64,000 bases of DNA from Coprinellus micaceus (GCA_951394405.1 OX596336.1:3844001-3908000); one strand, 5' to 3'; positions 50,213 to 61,345 are shown, counted from the first letter of the stretch. Notes: generated by a model not told the origin, from the letters alone. Numbers and translations are program-made.

Positions 50213-51733
50213 CTACGGACGCTCGAATGAGAAGTCCACTCCTTCCTTCTTCATGACCTCACACCAATGATCCTTAGGATAACGCGACTGGTGGAAGCAC
50301 TTGGCAATCGATATAGTAGCCTTGTGGATCGCTGCGGTGTTGCCGCGGTTAGAGGAGTTAGGACCCCTTGCTTTGATAAATTCCAGCACACGTTCAAGGT
50401 CGATAGCTTCGTTCTCGTTGTCTGGAAAGTCGAGGAACTCGAAAACCTGAAGCTGGGGAAGCACATCCCGGTTGAAACCCAGTGATTTGCCATGGATCGA
50501 AATGGCACTCAAAATCAGGTGGGTGACGGATGGGAATGCCCGGAGGATGGGGTTTAACCCCTTGGCGGTTATTGTCATGCCCTGCAGCCTGAGGGAGCGG
50601 AGATTGGGCAAGCTACTCGATATGCGCGCGAATTGGGCGATGTCCGAGGCCATTTCAGGCACGTTCGTCGCATCAACTTCCCCGTCGGTTTCGAAGGTGA
50701 TTTCGAGTTCTGTAAGGGAGGGTGTGGAAAGAAAGCGAAGAATTCTGGTCTTATCGCGTTGCGGCCAGTACAGGTTTTGCAGCTTTAGAGTTCGAACATT
50801 TGGGAGGCTATATGGTTCGTCGCTGTCAGACGGACCCTGGTCGTACTCCGAATAACAACCCCGAAAATTCAAGGTGACGTCGGTGAGCCTTGGTAACGCC
50901 CCCAATGATTTGAGCGTCCAATTCACGGGCCAGAAGGCGCTGTCGATTTTAAGAGTGGATAGTGAGGGATGAGATATAGGCTCCGGAAGCGACACCCCGT
51001 CCGGTAGATCATCAGGATCTGGAAGACTGAAGCATAGCGACTTGAGCGAACGAGGAAGAAGGTGGAAGAAGTCTGCCCCTTCATCGCCCCAATCCCCGCT
51101 CACATCCAGGGTAAGAGACCGGAGAGATTCCCATGGCAGGGGCTCCTTCGATCCGATCGTCATCGTGTTTTTGAAGAGACTGTGGCAGCATTGGGGGGAA
51201 GTGCATACCAACGACAACTCCAATAAGGGCCCCTCAGCGAGCATGCCCGCGAGCCCGGGCATGGTCATGGGGCATTCTACGGGAGAACCTGTGCAGTTGT
51301 CTTCGCCGTCGATATAAAGTCTCTTGGGGAGTGTGCAAGAGCGCGACAGCCAGGTCTTGACCTTCTTGAAATCCACCAGTTCGTCCAACCATACCCGAAC
51401 GGCGACCCACAACCGGGGAGTAGCTAACGCCACGTCCCGCCAGGCCCTGCAAACGAGGCATATTTTCACTACTTCAAATGTCTCCTCAATCTCCGACGCC
51501 TCCAAGGTCTCACAGAAAATCTCCCCAAGCAGCTCCGGCGGTAGAACCGCCCGACGGAGAGGCGAAAGGAGTGCTTTGCGAGTCTCGCATTCGGACTCGA
51601 GGGTATCGAGTTGGAGTCGAAGGTTCCGTATGACATCCTCGCGAGACTGGATATCCTGTTGAAGCCAGGACAACTCGAGGGGGTGTAGGGAGCTGTTGCT
51701 GGATAAAAGCCGATCGAGTCGTTGTGGTTCCAT
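50213..51733 (-). CDS. F-box protein, LRR-like (F9)
   Basis: 506 residues from MEPQRLDRLLSSNSSLHPLELSWL. The frame extends 87 codons further upstream, but the paralogues start here. Subfamily I: coil about residues 28-52, F-box VLPPELLGEIFCETLEASEIEETFEVVKICLVCRAWRDVALATPRLW, then WLSRSCTLPKRL and LRR-like strands. This is the intact neighbour of the broken F8 and best reference for it. Ends KKEGVDFSFERP, like the tails of F3, F8 and F10. Confidence 0.85.
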   Translation of the reverse strand: MEPQRLDRLLSSNSSLHPLELSWLQQDIQSREDVIRNLRLQLDTLESECETRKALLSPLRRAVLPPELLGEIFCETLEASEIEETFEVVKICLVCRAWRDVALATPRLWVAVRVWLDELVDFKKVKTWLSRSCTLPKRLYIDGEDNCTGSPVECPMTMPGLAGMLAEGPLLELSLVCTSPQCCHSLFKNTMTIGSKEPLPWESLRSLTLDVSGDWGDEGADFFHLLPRSLKSLCFSLPDPDDLPDGVSLPEPISHPSLSTLKIDSAFWPVNWTLKSLGALPRLTDVTLNFRGCYSEYDQGPSDSDEPYSLPNVRTLKLQNLYWPQRDKTRILRFLSTPSLTELEITFETDGEVDATNVPEMASDIAQFARISSSLPNLRSLRLQGMTITAKGLNPILRAFPSVTHLILSAISIHGKSLGFNRDVLPQLQVFEFLDFPDNENEAIDLERVLEFIKARGPNSSNRGNTAAIHKATISIAKCFHQSRYPKDHWCEVMKKEGVDFSFERP

Positions 51734-52082
51734 GGATGCCCGCACACCGTGTGAATAGCTAGAAAGATCACGGTGTGAGGTGTAAGGTGTAGGCGAGTGG
51801 GCGAGATTGGGGCGCCCGCGGGGACTGAACTGTGGTGGTGGTGGTGGTCGGGAACAAGAGGCGATCTTGAAGCTGAGATTGGGCTGAGAGTTGTCTATTT
51901 GATGGGCGATGCCGGGTGTAAAGGGGCCGACCCCACGCAAGCGGGAGGTCACCTCTTCAGGAGTACGAGACCAGGTCGCCACCGTTCGTCGCAATTGAGT
52001 TTTCGAATTGTGGCCAGACTGTATATATCGAGCTGAACCGAACGCTGGGAATATCGCTCCATTTTTTCAACTACATATTAAG
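51734..52082. other. intergenic spacer, F9/F10
   Basis: 349 bp: F9 promoter (its open frame runs into it) and F10 3' end. Confidence 0.35.
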
Positions 52083-53627
52083 TTATGGGAAGGTAAGGGA
52101 GAAGTCTACGCCCATTTGCTGCAGGATTTGGGCACTCGTTTTGTGCTGGCGAGTGGGACCGTCGTGCTTGCTCGAGATAACTATTCTAGCCTTTCGAACG
52201 GGGGCAACGGCGATTTGAGCGGAATCACCCGCTGTGGGGGCACGGGAGCTTCGAGCCCTGACCTGAAGGAAGGACAGGAAACTGTCAAGGCTGTCGGGCA
52301 CCGTCTGGATGGGTAGGTCGAGGACGTTCAGGACCTGGAGTTGGGGAAGGGAGGCATTTTCGACAACGGGCGTGCCGTATACTGTGATGGAGTTCAGAGT
52401 TAGGTGGGTTATGGAAGGGAGGGTTCCAAATATAGCGTTCAAGCCCCTGGCGGATATGAGCATATCGGTTAAACGCAGGGTTTTGAGGTTGACGAAGTTG
52501 TTCGATTGTAAGGCGAGTTGAGTGACATCCTCGCTAATGTGCGGCATATGGAGATCTTCGATGTCGCTGAGATATACACTGTACATGTCGCTGTTAAAGT
52601 TGATGTCGAGATCGGTAAGGGAGGGCATAGAAAGGAAACGAAGGATTGCGGTACTCGTCGTAGATGGATAGTATGTCCCATGAAGCCTGAAGACCTTCAT
52701 GCTCGGGAGCGCACAAAGGTCTCCCTTGAATGGGCTTTCGTCAAAATCCACAGAGGCGTCGTCAAACTGTACGGTGACGTGGGCTAGTGTTGGACATGAC
52801 TTTAGAGCTTCAAACATCCAGTTGGCGGGCCAGTCACCATACACCTGAAGCGCCGACAGGCATCGAAGCGTTGGTAGCCTGGGAAGGGGTGGGTTTGGCC
52901 AGTTGTAGGCAGGGTTGGGGAGCTTCAACGACAATGTTTCCAGCAGCTGGGGTAAAAGCTGGAATACGTTCGGCTCAAGATTGTCCCACCGGTTGCCGAG
53001 GCATTCAAGATGCAGAGACTTGAGCTGATCCCATGCCCGAAATCCCCTCGTTCTGACCGTCGGAATCAAGGCGAAAAGGTCGCGGAAGCATTCAGGGTGC
53101 TTGCATTCGAGGGATAAAGACTCGAGTACATGCCCCTCGCTGAGGAGGCCCGCAAGCTCCAATGTTGCTAACGGACAGTAGGTGTGATCAAGCGCGTAGA
53201 AAAGGTCGATCGAAACTTTCTTGGCGAATGTACCAGAGCGTGAAAGCCAGGCCTCAACCTTCTTGACATCGATGAATCCGTCGGCCTCGATTGCGAGATC
53301 AGTCCACAGCTGAGGTGTGCCCAAAGCTACCCTTCTCCAGCCTCTGCAAACGAGGCATATGGTGGTTAATTGCTCCGCCTGCGGAAGACTCGAAGCAAGG
53401 GTGTGGGTGAAGATTTCCCCAAGTATTTCAGGTGGTATTGCTGGGCGGCGGAAATGCGAAATGAGGGCTTCGCGAAGCCGACGTTGGGGCTGGGGGGCTT
53501 CAGGTTCGATTTTTGACTTCTTGATCTCTACCTTGGGGGCAGTAATTTCTTGTCGAGGAAGCGCCAATTCGACTGGATGAAGCGTGCTGTTGCTCGATGA
53601 CAATAGCTCGAGTCGTTGAGCATCCAT
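52083..53627 (-). CDS. F-box protein, LRR-like (F10)
   Basis: 514 residues. Subfamily I: MDAQRLELLSSSNSTLHPVELALPRQE. The coil segment is replaced by a Lys/Pro-rich stretch (KVEIKKSKIEPEAPQPQRR). F-box AIPPEILGEIFTHTLASSL...TICLVCRGWRRVALGTPQLWTDLAI, then WLSRSGTFAKKVSIDL and LRR-like strands (KSLHLECLGN, SLKLPNPAYNW, LKTLRLTDM). Ends MGVDFSLTFP, close to F3 (DGVDFSLTFL). Last member of the array; divergent from GET1 over 259 bp. Confidence 0.85.
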   Translation of the reverse strand: MDAQRLELLSSSNSTLHPVELALPRQEITAPKVEIKKSKIEPEAPQPQRRLREALISHFRRPAIPPEILGEIFTHTLASSLPQAEQLTTICLVCRGWRRVALGTPQLWTDLAIEADGFIDVKKVEAWLSRSGTFAKKVSIDLFYALDHTYCPLATLELAGLLSEGHVLESLSLECKHPECFRDLFALIPTVRTRGFRAWDQLKSLHLECLGNRWDNLEPNVFQLLPQLLETLSLKLPNPAYNWPNPPLPRLPTLRCLSALQVYGDWPANWMFEALKSCPTLAHVTVQFDDASVDFDESPFKGDLCALPSMKVFRLHGTYYPSTTSTAILRFLSMPSLTDLDINFNSDMYSVYLSDIEDLHMPHISEDVTQLALQSNNFVNLKTLRLTDMLISARGLNAIFGTLPSITHLTLNSITVYGTPVVENASLPQLQVLNVLDLPIQTVPDSLDSFLSFLQVRARSSRAPTAGDSAQIAVAPVRKARIVISSKHDGPTRQHKTSAQILQQMGVDFSLTFP

Positions 53628-53886
53628 GAATCGATCTTGCGAACTAAGATTCTGTGGAAGTGTAGAGACTTCAAAAGCGCTTCAGGTGCACTGGTTGTCC
53701 GTCTGTAGGTAAGGGGGAAATGAGCTCCAGGGCACTGAGACGGTGGTGGTCAAGGACAACTTGAAGGGGCGGCGATCCTCGCCAATGCCAGCCTGGTGAT
53801 TTGATGGCTGATGGTGACGTGGTATAAAAGGTCCGGCACATCGACGAGGCGCCGGCTTGATCACTCCTGCTTCCGCCCACGACGCC

Positions 53887-54697
53887 ATGTCACTGCTACT
53901 CGCAGTATTCCTCATCGTATTCGTTACCCAACTCATATCATGGATAGGCCAGAATGTCCTGCTTGAATGGGTCAGTTCAGTTCTTCAATTTCAAACGTAC
54001 ATCGGGCTGATTCTCGCTTTCAATTCATAGGCCTATTCCCTGTATCTTACCGTGACGCGCTCGCCACTCGCCGCCAAGCAAAGGGCGCTCAAAAAAGAGA
54101 TCCTGAACAACAAGTCCGAACTTCTACGGACAAGTGCGCAAGACCAGTTTGCAAAATGGGCGAAGCTACGGAGGACTGTGGATAAAGGTCTCGCAGACCT
54201 GGAGAAACTCAGTGCGTACCCTCTCCACGTCACAGCGCATCGGCCAGTTCTGAGTTCTCGCTAGATTCCGAAATGTCGTCGGCCAAGTCAGGTTTCTCTA
54301 TGAAGTTCAAGGGTGTGATGTGGTTCCTCACTACCGGTGTTGAGCTGGTTATTGGATGGTGGTTCCGAAGGCAGCCAGTGTTCTACTTGCCGGACAACTG
54401 GCTCGGGCCGCTAACGTGGTGGCTATCGTTCCCGTTCGCCCCTAAAGGTGCGCCTATGTCCGTAGTGACTCGTCAGCTTGTTGCTGACGCCCTGCGACAG
54501 GTTCCGTCAGTGTTGGCGTGTGGTCGATCGCATGTAAACGTGTTCTCGGCGTGCTAGAACGCACCGTCAAGTCATATATTGAAGCCACCGCCTCACCCAT
54601 ACCTTCAAGAGATACGTCTCCCGGCCTCAAATCTTCCCCAAATCCTTCTCGAAAGGCTACAGTCGAAACCGAGGACGAGGACGAGAAGAGTTCATGA
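53887..54697 (+). CDS. GET1: Get1, ER receptor for tail-anchored proteins
   Basis: 214 residues in four exons: 53887-53970, 54031-54211, 54265-54447, 54501-54697. Get1 (WRB in animals) forms, with Get2, the ER membrane receptor that takes tail-anchored proteins from Get3. A first transmembrane segment ([19 protein letters not shown]) is followed by a cytosolic coiled coil ([21 protein letters not shown]...[25 protein letters not shown]). Two more hydrophobic segments surround [58 protein letters not shown], all typical. The C-terminal tail is acidic and Ser-rich. Confidence 0.93.
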
Positions 54698-55003
54698 TAA
54701 CGACTTACGCTCCAGCGGACATTTGTACTCTTCCTGTTGTAACTCCGTGGTTTTATAATCGTAACCTCCGGCATATGCCTCTTAATCCTCTCGACGTCAG
54801 GTTTGAGCCGTCGCCAGCCACTACATTTTGGAGACGGTGTCGCCCCTTGCCTAAACTCTATCACACACTGACCTTTCTCGTCGAGACACGGGACCCACAG
54901 GAGTGTGCTTCGAACACGAGGTGTGCGTGCCCACGATGATATGCACAATGCACGGACCTCTCTTCAAGAGAGACCCCCAACATCCTCTCTGCAGCACCCG
55001 TCA
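54698..55003. other. intergenic spacer, GET1 / novel gene A
   Basis: 306 bp; nothing recognised. Confidence 0.35.
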
Positions 55004-56048
55004 ATGGCCACAACAGAACCCGCGATGAACAAGCAGGAGACGAAGGAATCCGTGAAAGTACGTCTCTTCCTTCCCGACCATCGCCAATAACCCGGAATTC
55101 ACTCCTCCGTACCAGTTGACGTCGGTCACAGAGCTCCAGGTTTCCACCAATCCAGCCCGCCTGAAACTTATATCCTTGTTCTGCGCCGCGGTGTACTCCT
55201 GGGAGGACGAGAATGCCGCCTCAACGCTGATCGCTGACTGTTTGGAAGTGTGTGGAGGGTCGCAGGAGCTCCTCTCCAAGGTCCTGCAGACACGATTCAT
55301 CGATGACCGGACGCCCCTGCGCTGGGTTATCTGTAACATAGGTCAACACCAAGTCAAAGAGCTGCCACCCCTCCCAAAGGTGCTCCTCGATCACTGTGGA
55401 TCATCTCTATCGCAGGAAGCCATCCAAGAGATCCAGGAAGCTTGTTGCGACCGGAACGACAATACAATGCTTCGGGCGGCCTTTACGCACCCGCTACTTC
55501 GCGGTGATCGCTTGCCAGCATTCGAAGACCCAGTAGCGGATGTCTTATCAATCACCGAGGTGTCCTTCAGGATACCAAACTTCCTCGATAGGATGTTGAT
55601 GTCCAAAGAGTGTCATGTTGACGTAGTCTTTCGCAGTGCGTGAATCCTTCTCTTTTCTTGCAACAATCCCCCTTTCTCACCCTAGTTCTCGCAGGTTCGT
55701 TGTATCGACTATTGATACAAAATTCTCCGTCTAATGGGAAATGGATGGCTCAATTTATCCGAGTTGTGCCGCGCCAGGGCGGTAGCCTACTAGGGGGTAC
55801 TACTCTCTGGCTCGCACAGCACAATGCTGCAGGGGCTCCGGAAGGCATGGTGGACGTCGGGAGCAGCAGGTCACTCTTCGGATTCGACGAACCTTTCTTG
55901 TTTCCTGTCGATTTCCTGAGAACCAGGTGCGAAGTCCTCCGTTTTTATTAGCGACACGACGCGCCTGACCCGGTCCCCCAGGAATTCTTTCATCGGGAAG
56001 GATCGACAACTCAGCGGGAAGGTGGAGGCTCAGAGCCTCATTTCGTAG
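55004..56048 (+). CDS. novel family gene A, unknown function
   Basis: 290 residues in four exons: 55004-55057, 55116-55635, 55695-55926, 55982-56048; the frame closes exactly. I do not recognise a known domain. The first half is Leu/Cys-rich and probably helical (ISLFCAAVYSWED, ADCLEVCGGSQELLSKVLQTRF, LLDHCGSSLSQEAIQEIQEACCDRNDN). The middle is beta-like (RLLIQNSPSNGKWMAQFIRV), and the C-terminus ends LRTRNSFIGKDRQLSGK. There is no signal peptide or membrane segment. The same motifs in the same order occur at 60318-61345 (novel family B). The regular repeat of helix-loop units in the first half might be ankyrin- or ARM-like, which is a guess. Confidence 0.7.
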
Positions 56049-56954
56049 GCATTGGTGAGGAGAAGCACCTCGTCCCGGGGCTGAGCGCGCTCTCGGGTGA
56101 GGGAAACCTGGGGAAAGAGGGGATACCAACTGCTTCATTTTATTCTGCCTGCCAGAACCTATGAATTGATTTGACCCATACAGTAACGCAACCTGCGCTC
56201 ATAGAATCTCCAATGACGAGATTCTCAGCCTACCTGACAGGTAGTAGATAACCAGAAATAACGCTTTGACGAAACCATTTATGGACTCAACGCCCACAGT
56301 AACGTGGTCAGCTGTACACAGGTCGGGGACCGCGATAAGAATCGCCAGAACGCCTTCAGCACCTACTCCCGAAGACCACTTTGTGCACCGGCGTGGAGCT
56401 ATCCGACCCCAAAGTCGCCAATGGTCACGGCAGAACTCGATGTAGGAGGATCCCTAACTGTTACTCAGAACTGTCGTTGGGTCGCGGACTTCAGCCAAGC
56501 GTATCACGGGGACCTCGTGAATGGATCTCGGCCAACCTGTGCCAGATTTGGTCTTGGTTGTGTACGCCTCAGGTACGCACTTCTTGACACTTGGGATGGA
56601 AAAAGCCTGTTACTTGCAGTAGCTTCATGTTTGTTTAGATCGCGGGCCTGCATTTCAACGTTGAAGCAAGTGATTATCACATTATTGGACGGTATGGGAG
56701 AGGTTGAGCCTGTGGTCGCAGGACACTCTGGGGCTGTATACCAAACCCCCAGGCCATTAAACTCTCAGCGAGCGCCGGTACAACCTCCTTTTGGTTAGCC
56801 TTCTGTGGCTGAACTGTACAGTGCACTGGCCTTCTGACCGATACCGCCCATCACCCCAGACTTGAGCACACACACCCGGACGAACACGAGGCGAAATGCC
56901 GGTAAAGTCGATACAATTGCGCACCTGACCTAAAGCCCACTCTGCCTTGGAACA
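56049..56954. other. intergenic, no supported gene
   Basis: 906 bp. A 164-codon open frame (56304-56798) starts with GTG, not ATG, and shows no domain. Part of it may be the 5' exon of the methyltransferase, whose start codon was not found. Confidence 0.35.
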
Positions 56955-58287
56955 TTGCTCCCAGGACCCCCTGGACCTACCCCCCATACTCCCACACACG
57001 ATGGCTTCCGCAGTGCCCCCAGCTCGTATGGTGACGGAGCGAATTCGCACTCGTATACCTCAATGGTGTACGGGAGGGCGGTGAATGTAAGCTCAGATGC
57101 GTATGGATTCCCAGCTGACGAGGAGGAGATGCAAAGGCTGCGTAAGTTTATTCTCAGTCTTTCCTAGCTTCGAGCACGAGTTGATACTTTTCTCTCGATC
57201 TGCAGAGTCGCAGCACCGTATGTTCATCCTATTCATGGGTGCCAAGTACCCTCCGGAAATTGAAAAGGTGTTGGAAGGTACGACTCCTGGAGAGAAGAGA
57301 GTTCTCGACATCGGGTGCGGGAATGGAGAGTGGTCAGTTAAATTATATATCAATGGAGTGAGTCCATGTCTGACGAGGGTGGGTTCAGGATACGAGATGT
57401 AGCGAGAGACTTCCCGCTCACCGAGTGCGTCGCGATGGATTTAGTTCCGCTCATTAAGTGAGTGCTCCCGGTTTCAAAACCTTGCGATTCCCTAATGCTA
57501 ACTTTTATCTTCTTACCTCGCCATTTCTCCAGCACTCCAAGGCAACCCCCCAATGTCATAAGCGAAGTCCACGATGCAAATCTCGGCCTTAAGCATTGCT
57601 ATGGCAAATTCGACGTTGTACACTGCCGCTTGATCTCCTCCGGTGTGCGTCCACCGTTCGCGCTCCATAGCTCAGAATGCTCACTTCGCTTCGATAGGTG
57701 AAGGATTATCAACTCCTGTTCGAAGAGATCAGTCGGGCGCTTCGACCTGGTGGTCTCGTCGAATTAGCCGAGGTCGACTGGTACACCTACGATAGAAATT
57801 TCGCGCGGATCGACGTATCATTGGATGGAGCAGTTGGTCCACCGTACTGGGCAAGATTCTTCGCTCATGTACGCAACGCAATCAAGCATTCCGGCGGAGA
57901 TTCCGATGCAGCAACATTTCTCTGGCAGTGGGTCTCCAGTCATCCGGCCTTCGAACGCATCAACTCTCGAAATGTTTGGCTCCCCGCCATCCCTGGGGAC
58001 GACAAACAATATTCAGAGGCGGGTTGTGACCTAATGAAGAAAGATGTTCAGGTGCGTTCCAAGCCTCAGCCGGTTGTAGGCTGTCCTGACGCCCCTTTCA
58101 GGCGTTTCTACGTTCCGGTGAACCAATGCTTCGCGGCAGGGGCATGTCAGAGCAGGACTTTGAGCACCTGAGGGAAATTACTCTGAAGGAGCTTCACGAA
58201 TCCGTTGAACCACAATATACTCGCCTCGACTGTGTCTGGGCACTCAAGCGCGCGGACTATGTCGCTCCTCCCGGGCAGATTAATTAG
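56955..58287 (+). CDS. SAM-dependent methyltransferase, start uncertain
   Basis: Class I methyltransferase of the group that includes LaeA-like and secondary-metabolism methyltransferases in fungi. Exons: about 56955-57141, 57206-57332, 57389-57457, 57533-57644, 57698-58051, 58102-58287. Motif I is RVLDIGCGNGEW (the Trp codon spans an intron), then AMDLVPL, GKFDVVHCRLISSG, and the post-motif LRPGGLVELAEVDW. The N-terminal SYGFPADEEEMQRLQSQHRMF region is usual. The domain begins upstream of the first in-frame ATG (57063) and an in-frame stop lies at 56931, so the true start is in an unseen upstream exon or is lost. Substrate unknown. Confidence 0.75.
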
Positions 58288-58728
58288 GACCTTACCAATG
58301 GAATCGTATGTGGTTACTGCACGTATTCTACATCGTGTCTAAGTTGGTAATCATGACGGTCGCGGCGGTCCAGCAGCTTCCCCGATGTAATATCTATGCC
58401 CCCTTCCATAAAGTCAGATAATTTTCGATTGTTGAAGGGAGTATGTTGAAGCAAGCCTGTAACTCCCAATTGCGTGTCCCTCCCCCCTTGCCATAGGACT
58501 CAGAAGGTGCATGGATTGACCTTGTAACCATTGTCGTGGTCGAATTGGTACGTTAACTTGAAGGATACCCGCTGGCATCCAAGCGTGTACAAACAGCGCA
58601 GAACACGAGGCGATAATCACGATAAGTGCAAAGCAACGCAAACATTCCATAGATTGTAGGCTCGATTGAAGCCGTAATCCTTTCTTGCTGGCCTTATCCA
58701 AGGGGCCACACAATTTCTGGCCCTCAGT
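58288..58728. other. intergenic, no gene seen
   Basis: 441 bp between the methyltransferase and the USP7-like fragment. No trace of a ubiquitin-protease catalytic domain was found here, which matters because the next gene lacks one. Confidence 0.4.
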
Positions 58729-60264
58729 ATGACAACTGTTGATCCAAGCTCCCGCAAGTCTGCCGTGGACGAAGTCCTTGCTCCCTTCACCGAGGAAGGC
58801 ACACCCTCTCACCTGGGCACTGGCAAGTGGCCCGTTCTATACCGCTGTTCATACCTAACCAACCTTACCGTAGGGCGCTATTTCGACGAGGAGCGAATTC
58901 ACATGGAAGGCAAGCGGGAGCGCGAGGAGGCGCACCTGTTCCTAACAGCAACGGTCATCACCGACGAGACATTCTCCAAACATGCAGGCTTTGACCTTGC
59001 ATCGTTCGACGAGCACAGCCCGCCACTTTCTGATCTACCGAGCTTCCGGGTTTTAAAACAGGAAAGGTGTGGCGTCTTCAAGGGTCGCATTGCGCAACAC
59101 TTCAACTACAACGAGAACCAGATCCGCCTTTGGGTCCTTTGTAATCGTCGGAACAAGACAGTTCGACCGGATACATATATCCCCGACAGCGATTCCAATC
59201 TAAGTAGTAAGTCTCCCCCGACCGAAGAAGCCCGGAGGTTAACAGACTCTTGCAGTGGAGAACGTTCTCAAAAAAATGACATGCGGGACCTACCTACGTT
59301 TGTATTTAGATGTCATTCCAAACCCTACGAAGGTGCGTCCCCGTCGAGACTATGCGACTTTAAACGCTGTATTTTGAATCGTTTTGCAGCCCGAACCCCC
59401 TCAACAATCCATTATGGTTTTTTTGAAGCACTTCGATGCCTCGAAGCAGACTATACTGGGTGCAGGCAAGGCCTTCGTCTTCCGGTCGAACAAAGTTAGC
59501 GGCCTTGTCCCTCTCATCAACGAGCGGAAGGCCAGAAACGCCTCTCAAGTTATATGAGGCGCGTATGTGCATTGATCAGAGATGGACGCCCCCCCCCTTC
59601 CCCCCCCCCTAATGCCAAGGCGCCCCCTGCAGGAAATTGCACCTGGCAAGATCGTGTTGATGAGGCCCACGCAGTCGTTCGCTCAGAGCGAAATTCAGGA
59701 TGGTGATATCATCTGCTTCCAGGTGCACCTGCCGGATATGGAGTACGTGTACCTCTCTTCTACGCCGTGTGCGCACGTCGCTTATTGCAATTACAGGACC
59801 CACGACTTAGAAAGAAAGGGCCTTTATTCGAACCCCATTCAATTCTACGACTCCCTCCAGAGCCGCGTGATGATCGTCTTCCGACCGAAGTCCCACCCGG
59901 GAGCTAACTCAGGAAACCCAGAAATCACCCTTATTCTCAGCAAGGAGCAGAACTCTGATATGGTGAGGTTCATATCTCATTCAAGCTGAAGTAAAGCTAG
60001 CCCTAACTGCAACCAACCCAACAGATGGCGAACAGACCTGAAGGAGAACTGCGCCAAGACCCAATCAACCTCCGGTTCACGACGGCGAGTGTCAGCGGTG
60101 GCTTACCCAAATCGCCCAACCGCCCCAGCCCTGCAGCCACCATTACCCTCGATGATGGACTGGACGTGAGCATCGTCGAGCTAGGGTCAAAGAGGAGCTT
60201 CAAGGTTGTCTGGATGGGCGTTCGCAACAAGGATGAGCTCCTTGGCATCAGTACGGCCACATCG
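58729..60264 (+). pseudogene. USP7-type deubiquitinase C-terminal fragment
   Basis: Blocks: 58729-59206, 59256-59332, 59390-about 59558, 59633-59742, 59797-59962, 60025-60264. The protein matches the tail of USP7/Ubp15-type ubiquitin proteases: ERIHMEGKREREEAHLFLTATVI, the ICP0-binding-like RVLKQERCGVFKGRIAQHF...IRLWVLCNRRNKTVRPD, then IMVFLKHFDASKQTILGAGK. It continues with EIAPGKIVLMRP..EIQDGDIICFQ, HDLERKGLYSNPIQFYDSLQSRVMIVFRPK and LDVSIVELGSKRSFKVVWMGVRNKDE. The MATH and Cys-protease domains are absent. Near 59541-59557 the frame must shift by one base (…NERK to TPLKLYE), and the following donor would be GC, not GT. So this is probably a duplicated, decaying fragment. Its last intron is phase 0 and leads into novel family B. 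Confidence 0.75.
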
Positions 60265-60317
60265 GTGGGTCTGTCTGCCTTGGTGCCTCCTCACGACCCA
60301 CTGACATCAGCACGCAG

Positions 60318-61345
60318 ATGGAGAATCCGGCATTTAATGTCGGTGACCTTTCCAAGCTCGACAATCCAGCGCGGCGCGAGTTTGTTTCCCTCCTGTGCAC
60401 AGCAGCTTTCTCCGATGGTGGTTCCGAAGCGGCCGTGGCTCTTATCGAGGGGTGCTTGAAACTTTGTGGAGGCTCGAGGTCTTTGCTATCAAACGCCTTG
60501 CAAACACCGTTTCTCACTGGAAGGACCCTTTTACATTCCGCACTCTGCAGCATCGACAGTCCCACGAAACCGAGGGAAATCATTCCACCAGTAATCGGAG
60601 CCTTGCTTGACCAGTGCACCCAACCACTTTCCGATGCAATCAAGGGCGACATCGAGATTGCTTGCTGTGAGAGGGACGACAATGCGCTCCTCCATACCCT
60701 GAGGCATCACCCTTCTCTAAGGCCCTGGACTCCTGATGAGTCTGGCCACCCCACTATCACGATTAGCGAGGATCATGCGATCGTGTTTACCATCCCAAGG
60801 TTCCTGGATATTCAAAGGTTGAGTTTCCATTCGTGATAATGGGTTAGTGAATTCACCTTTCGATCTCTACGGCCGCTTGGAGGATAACATTGCATTTCAG
60901 GCGTTTTATACCGAATGGCTATTTCCTCGGACCCTGACCGGTGGAGCCTTGCTGTATCTCTTGACAAGAAAAGGTCCAGGCCACTGCCAAGCTGCACTGG
61001 CACTCCCTCACGAATGACCCTTTCCATTCAGAAGCGCGGTTTGGGTGAGCCGCGAGTCCTGCCGTCTAGCCTGTTATAACTAACGGTACTGCCCTAGGCG
61101 ATGCTCCGGCATCCTTGGTACCCGTCGCCGAAGACAGAGCATATTTCGATTACATCCGTGGGATTGACCTCAGTACCCTGCGCACAAGGTAAGCCTCCTA
61201 TCCGCAAACGTGTCCTGGTTACTAAATACTGTATTCGTTTGTGCCCCACTAAAGAAATGCTGAGTTTCTGGGTAAGGAGAGAGAGCTATCGGGCAAGCTG
61301 ATTCCACTCGGATGGGATTATTCATGGCTGAATTACGAGTGCTGA
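60318..61345 (+). pseudogene. novel family gene B, frameshifted paralogue of A
   Basis: Blocks: 60318-60842, 60901-61044, 61098-61188, 61255-61345. Matches gene A in order: NPARREFVSLLCTAAFSD (A: NPARLKLISLFCAAVYSW), LIEGCLKLCGGSRSLLSNALQTPF, LLDQCTQPLSDAIKGDIEIACCERDDN, then VLYRMAISSDPDRW (A: SLYRLLIQNSPSNGKW) and LRTRNAEFLGKERELSGK. The frame must shift by one base near 60815, between FLDIQ and KVEFPFVI; unshifted it ends at 60834-60836. The block starts with ATG immediately after an AG acceptor (60311-60317). The upstream donor after the USP7-like block is in the same phase, so a fused transcript is possible. Confidence 0.65.

Noticed and set aside
56304..56798. 164-codon open frame
   Set aside because: Starts with GTG, no domain; more likely non-coding or part of an unseen methyltransferase exon.
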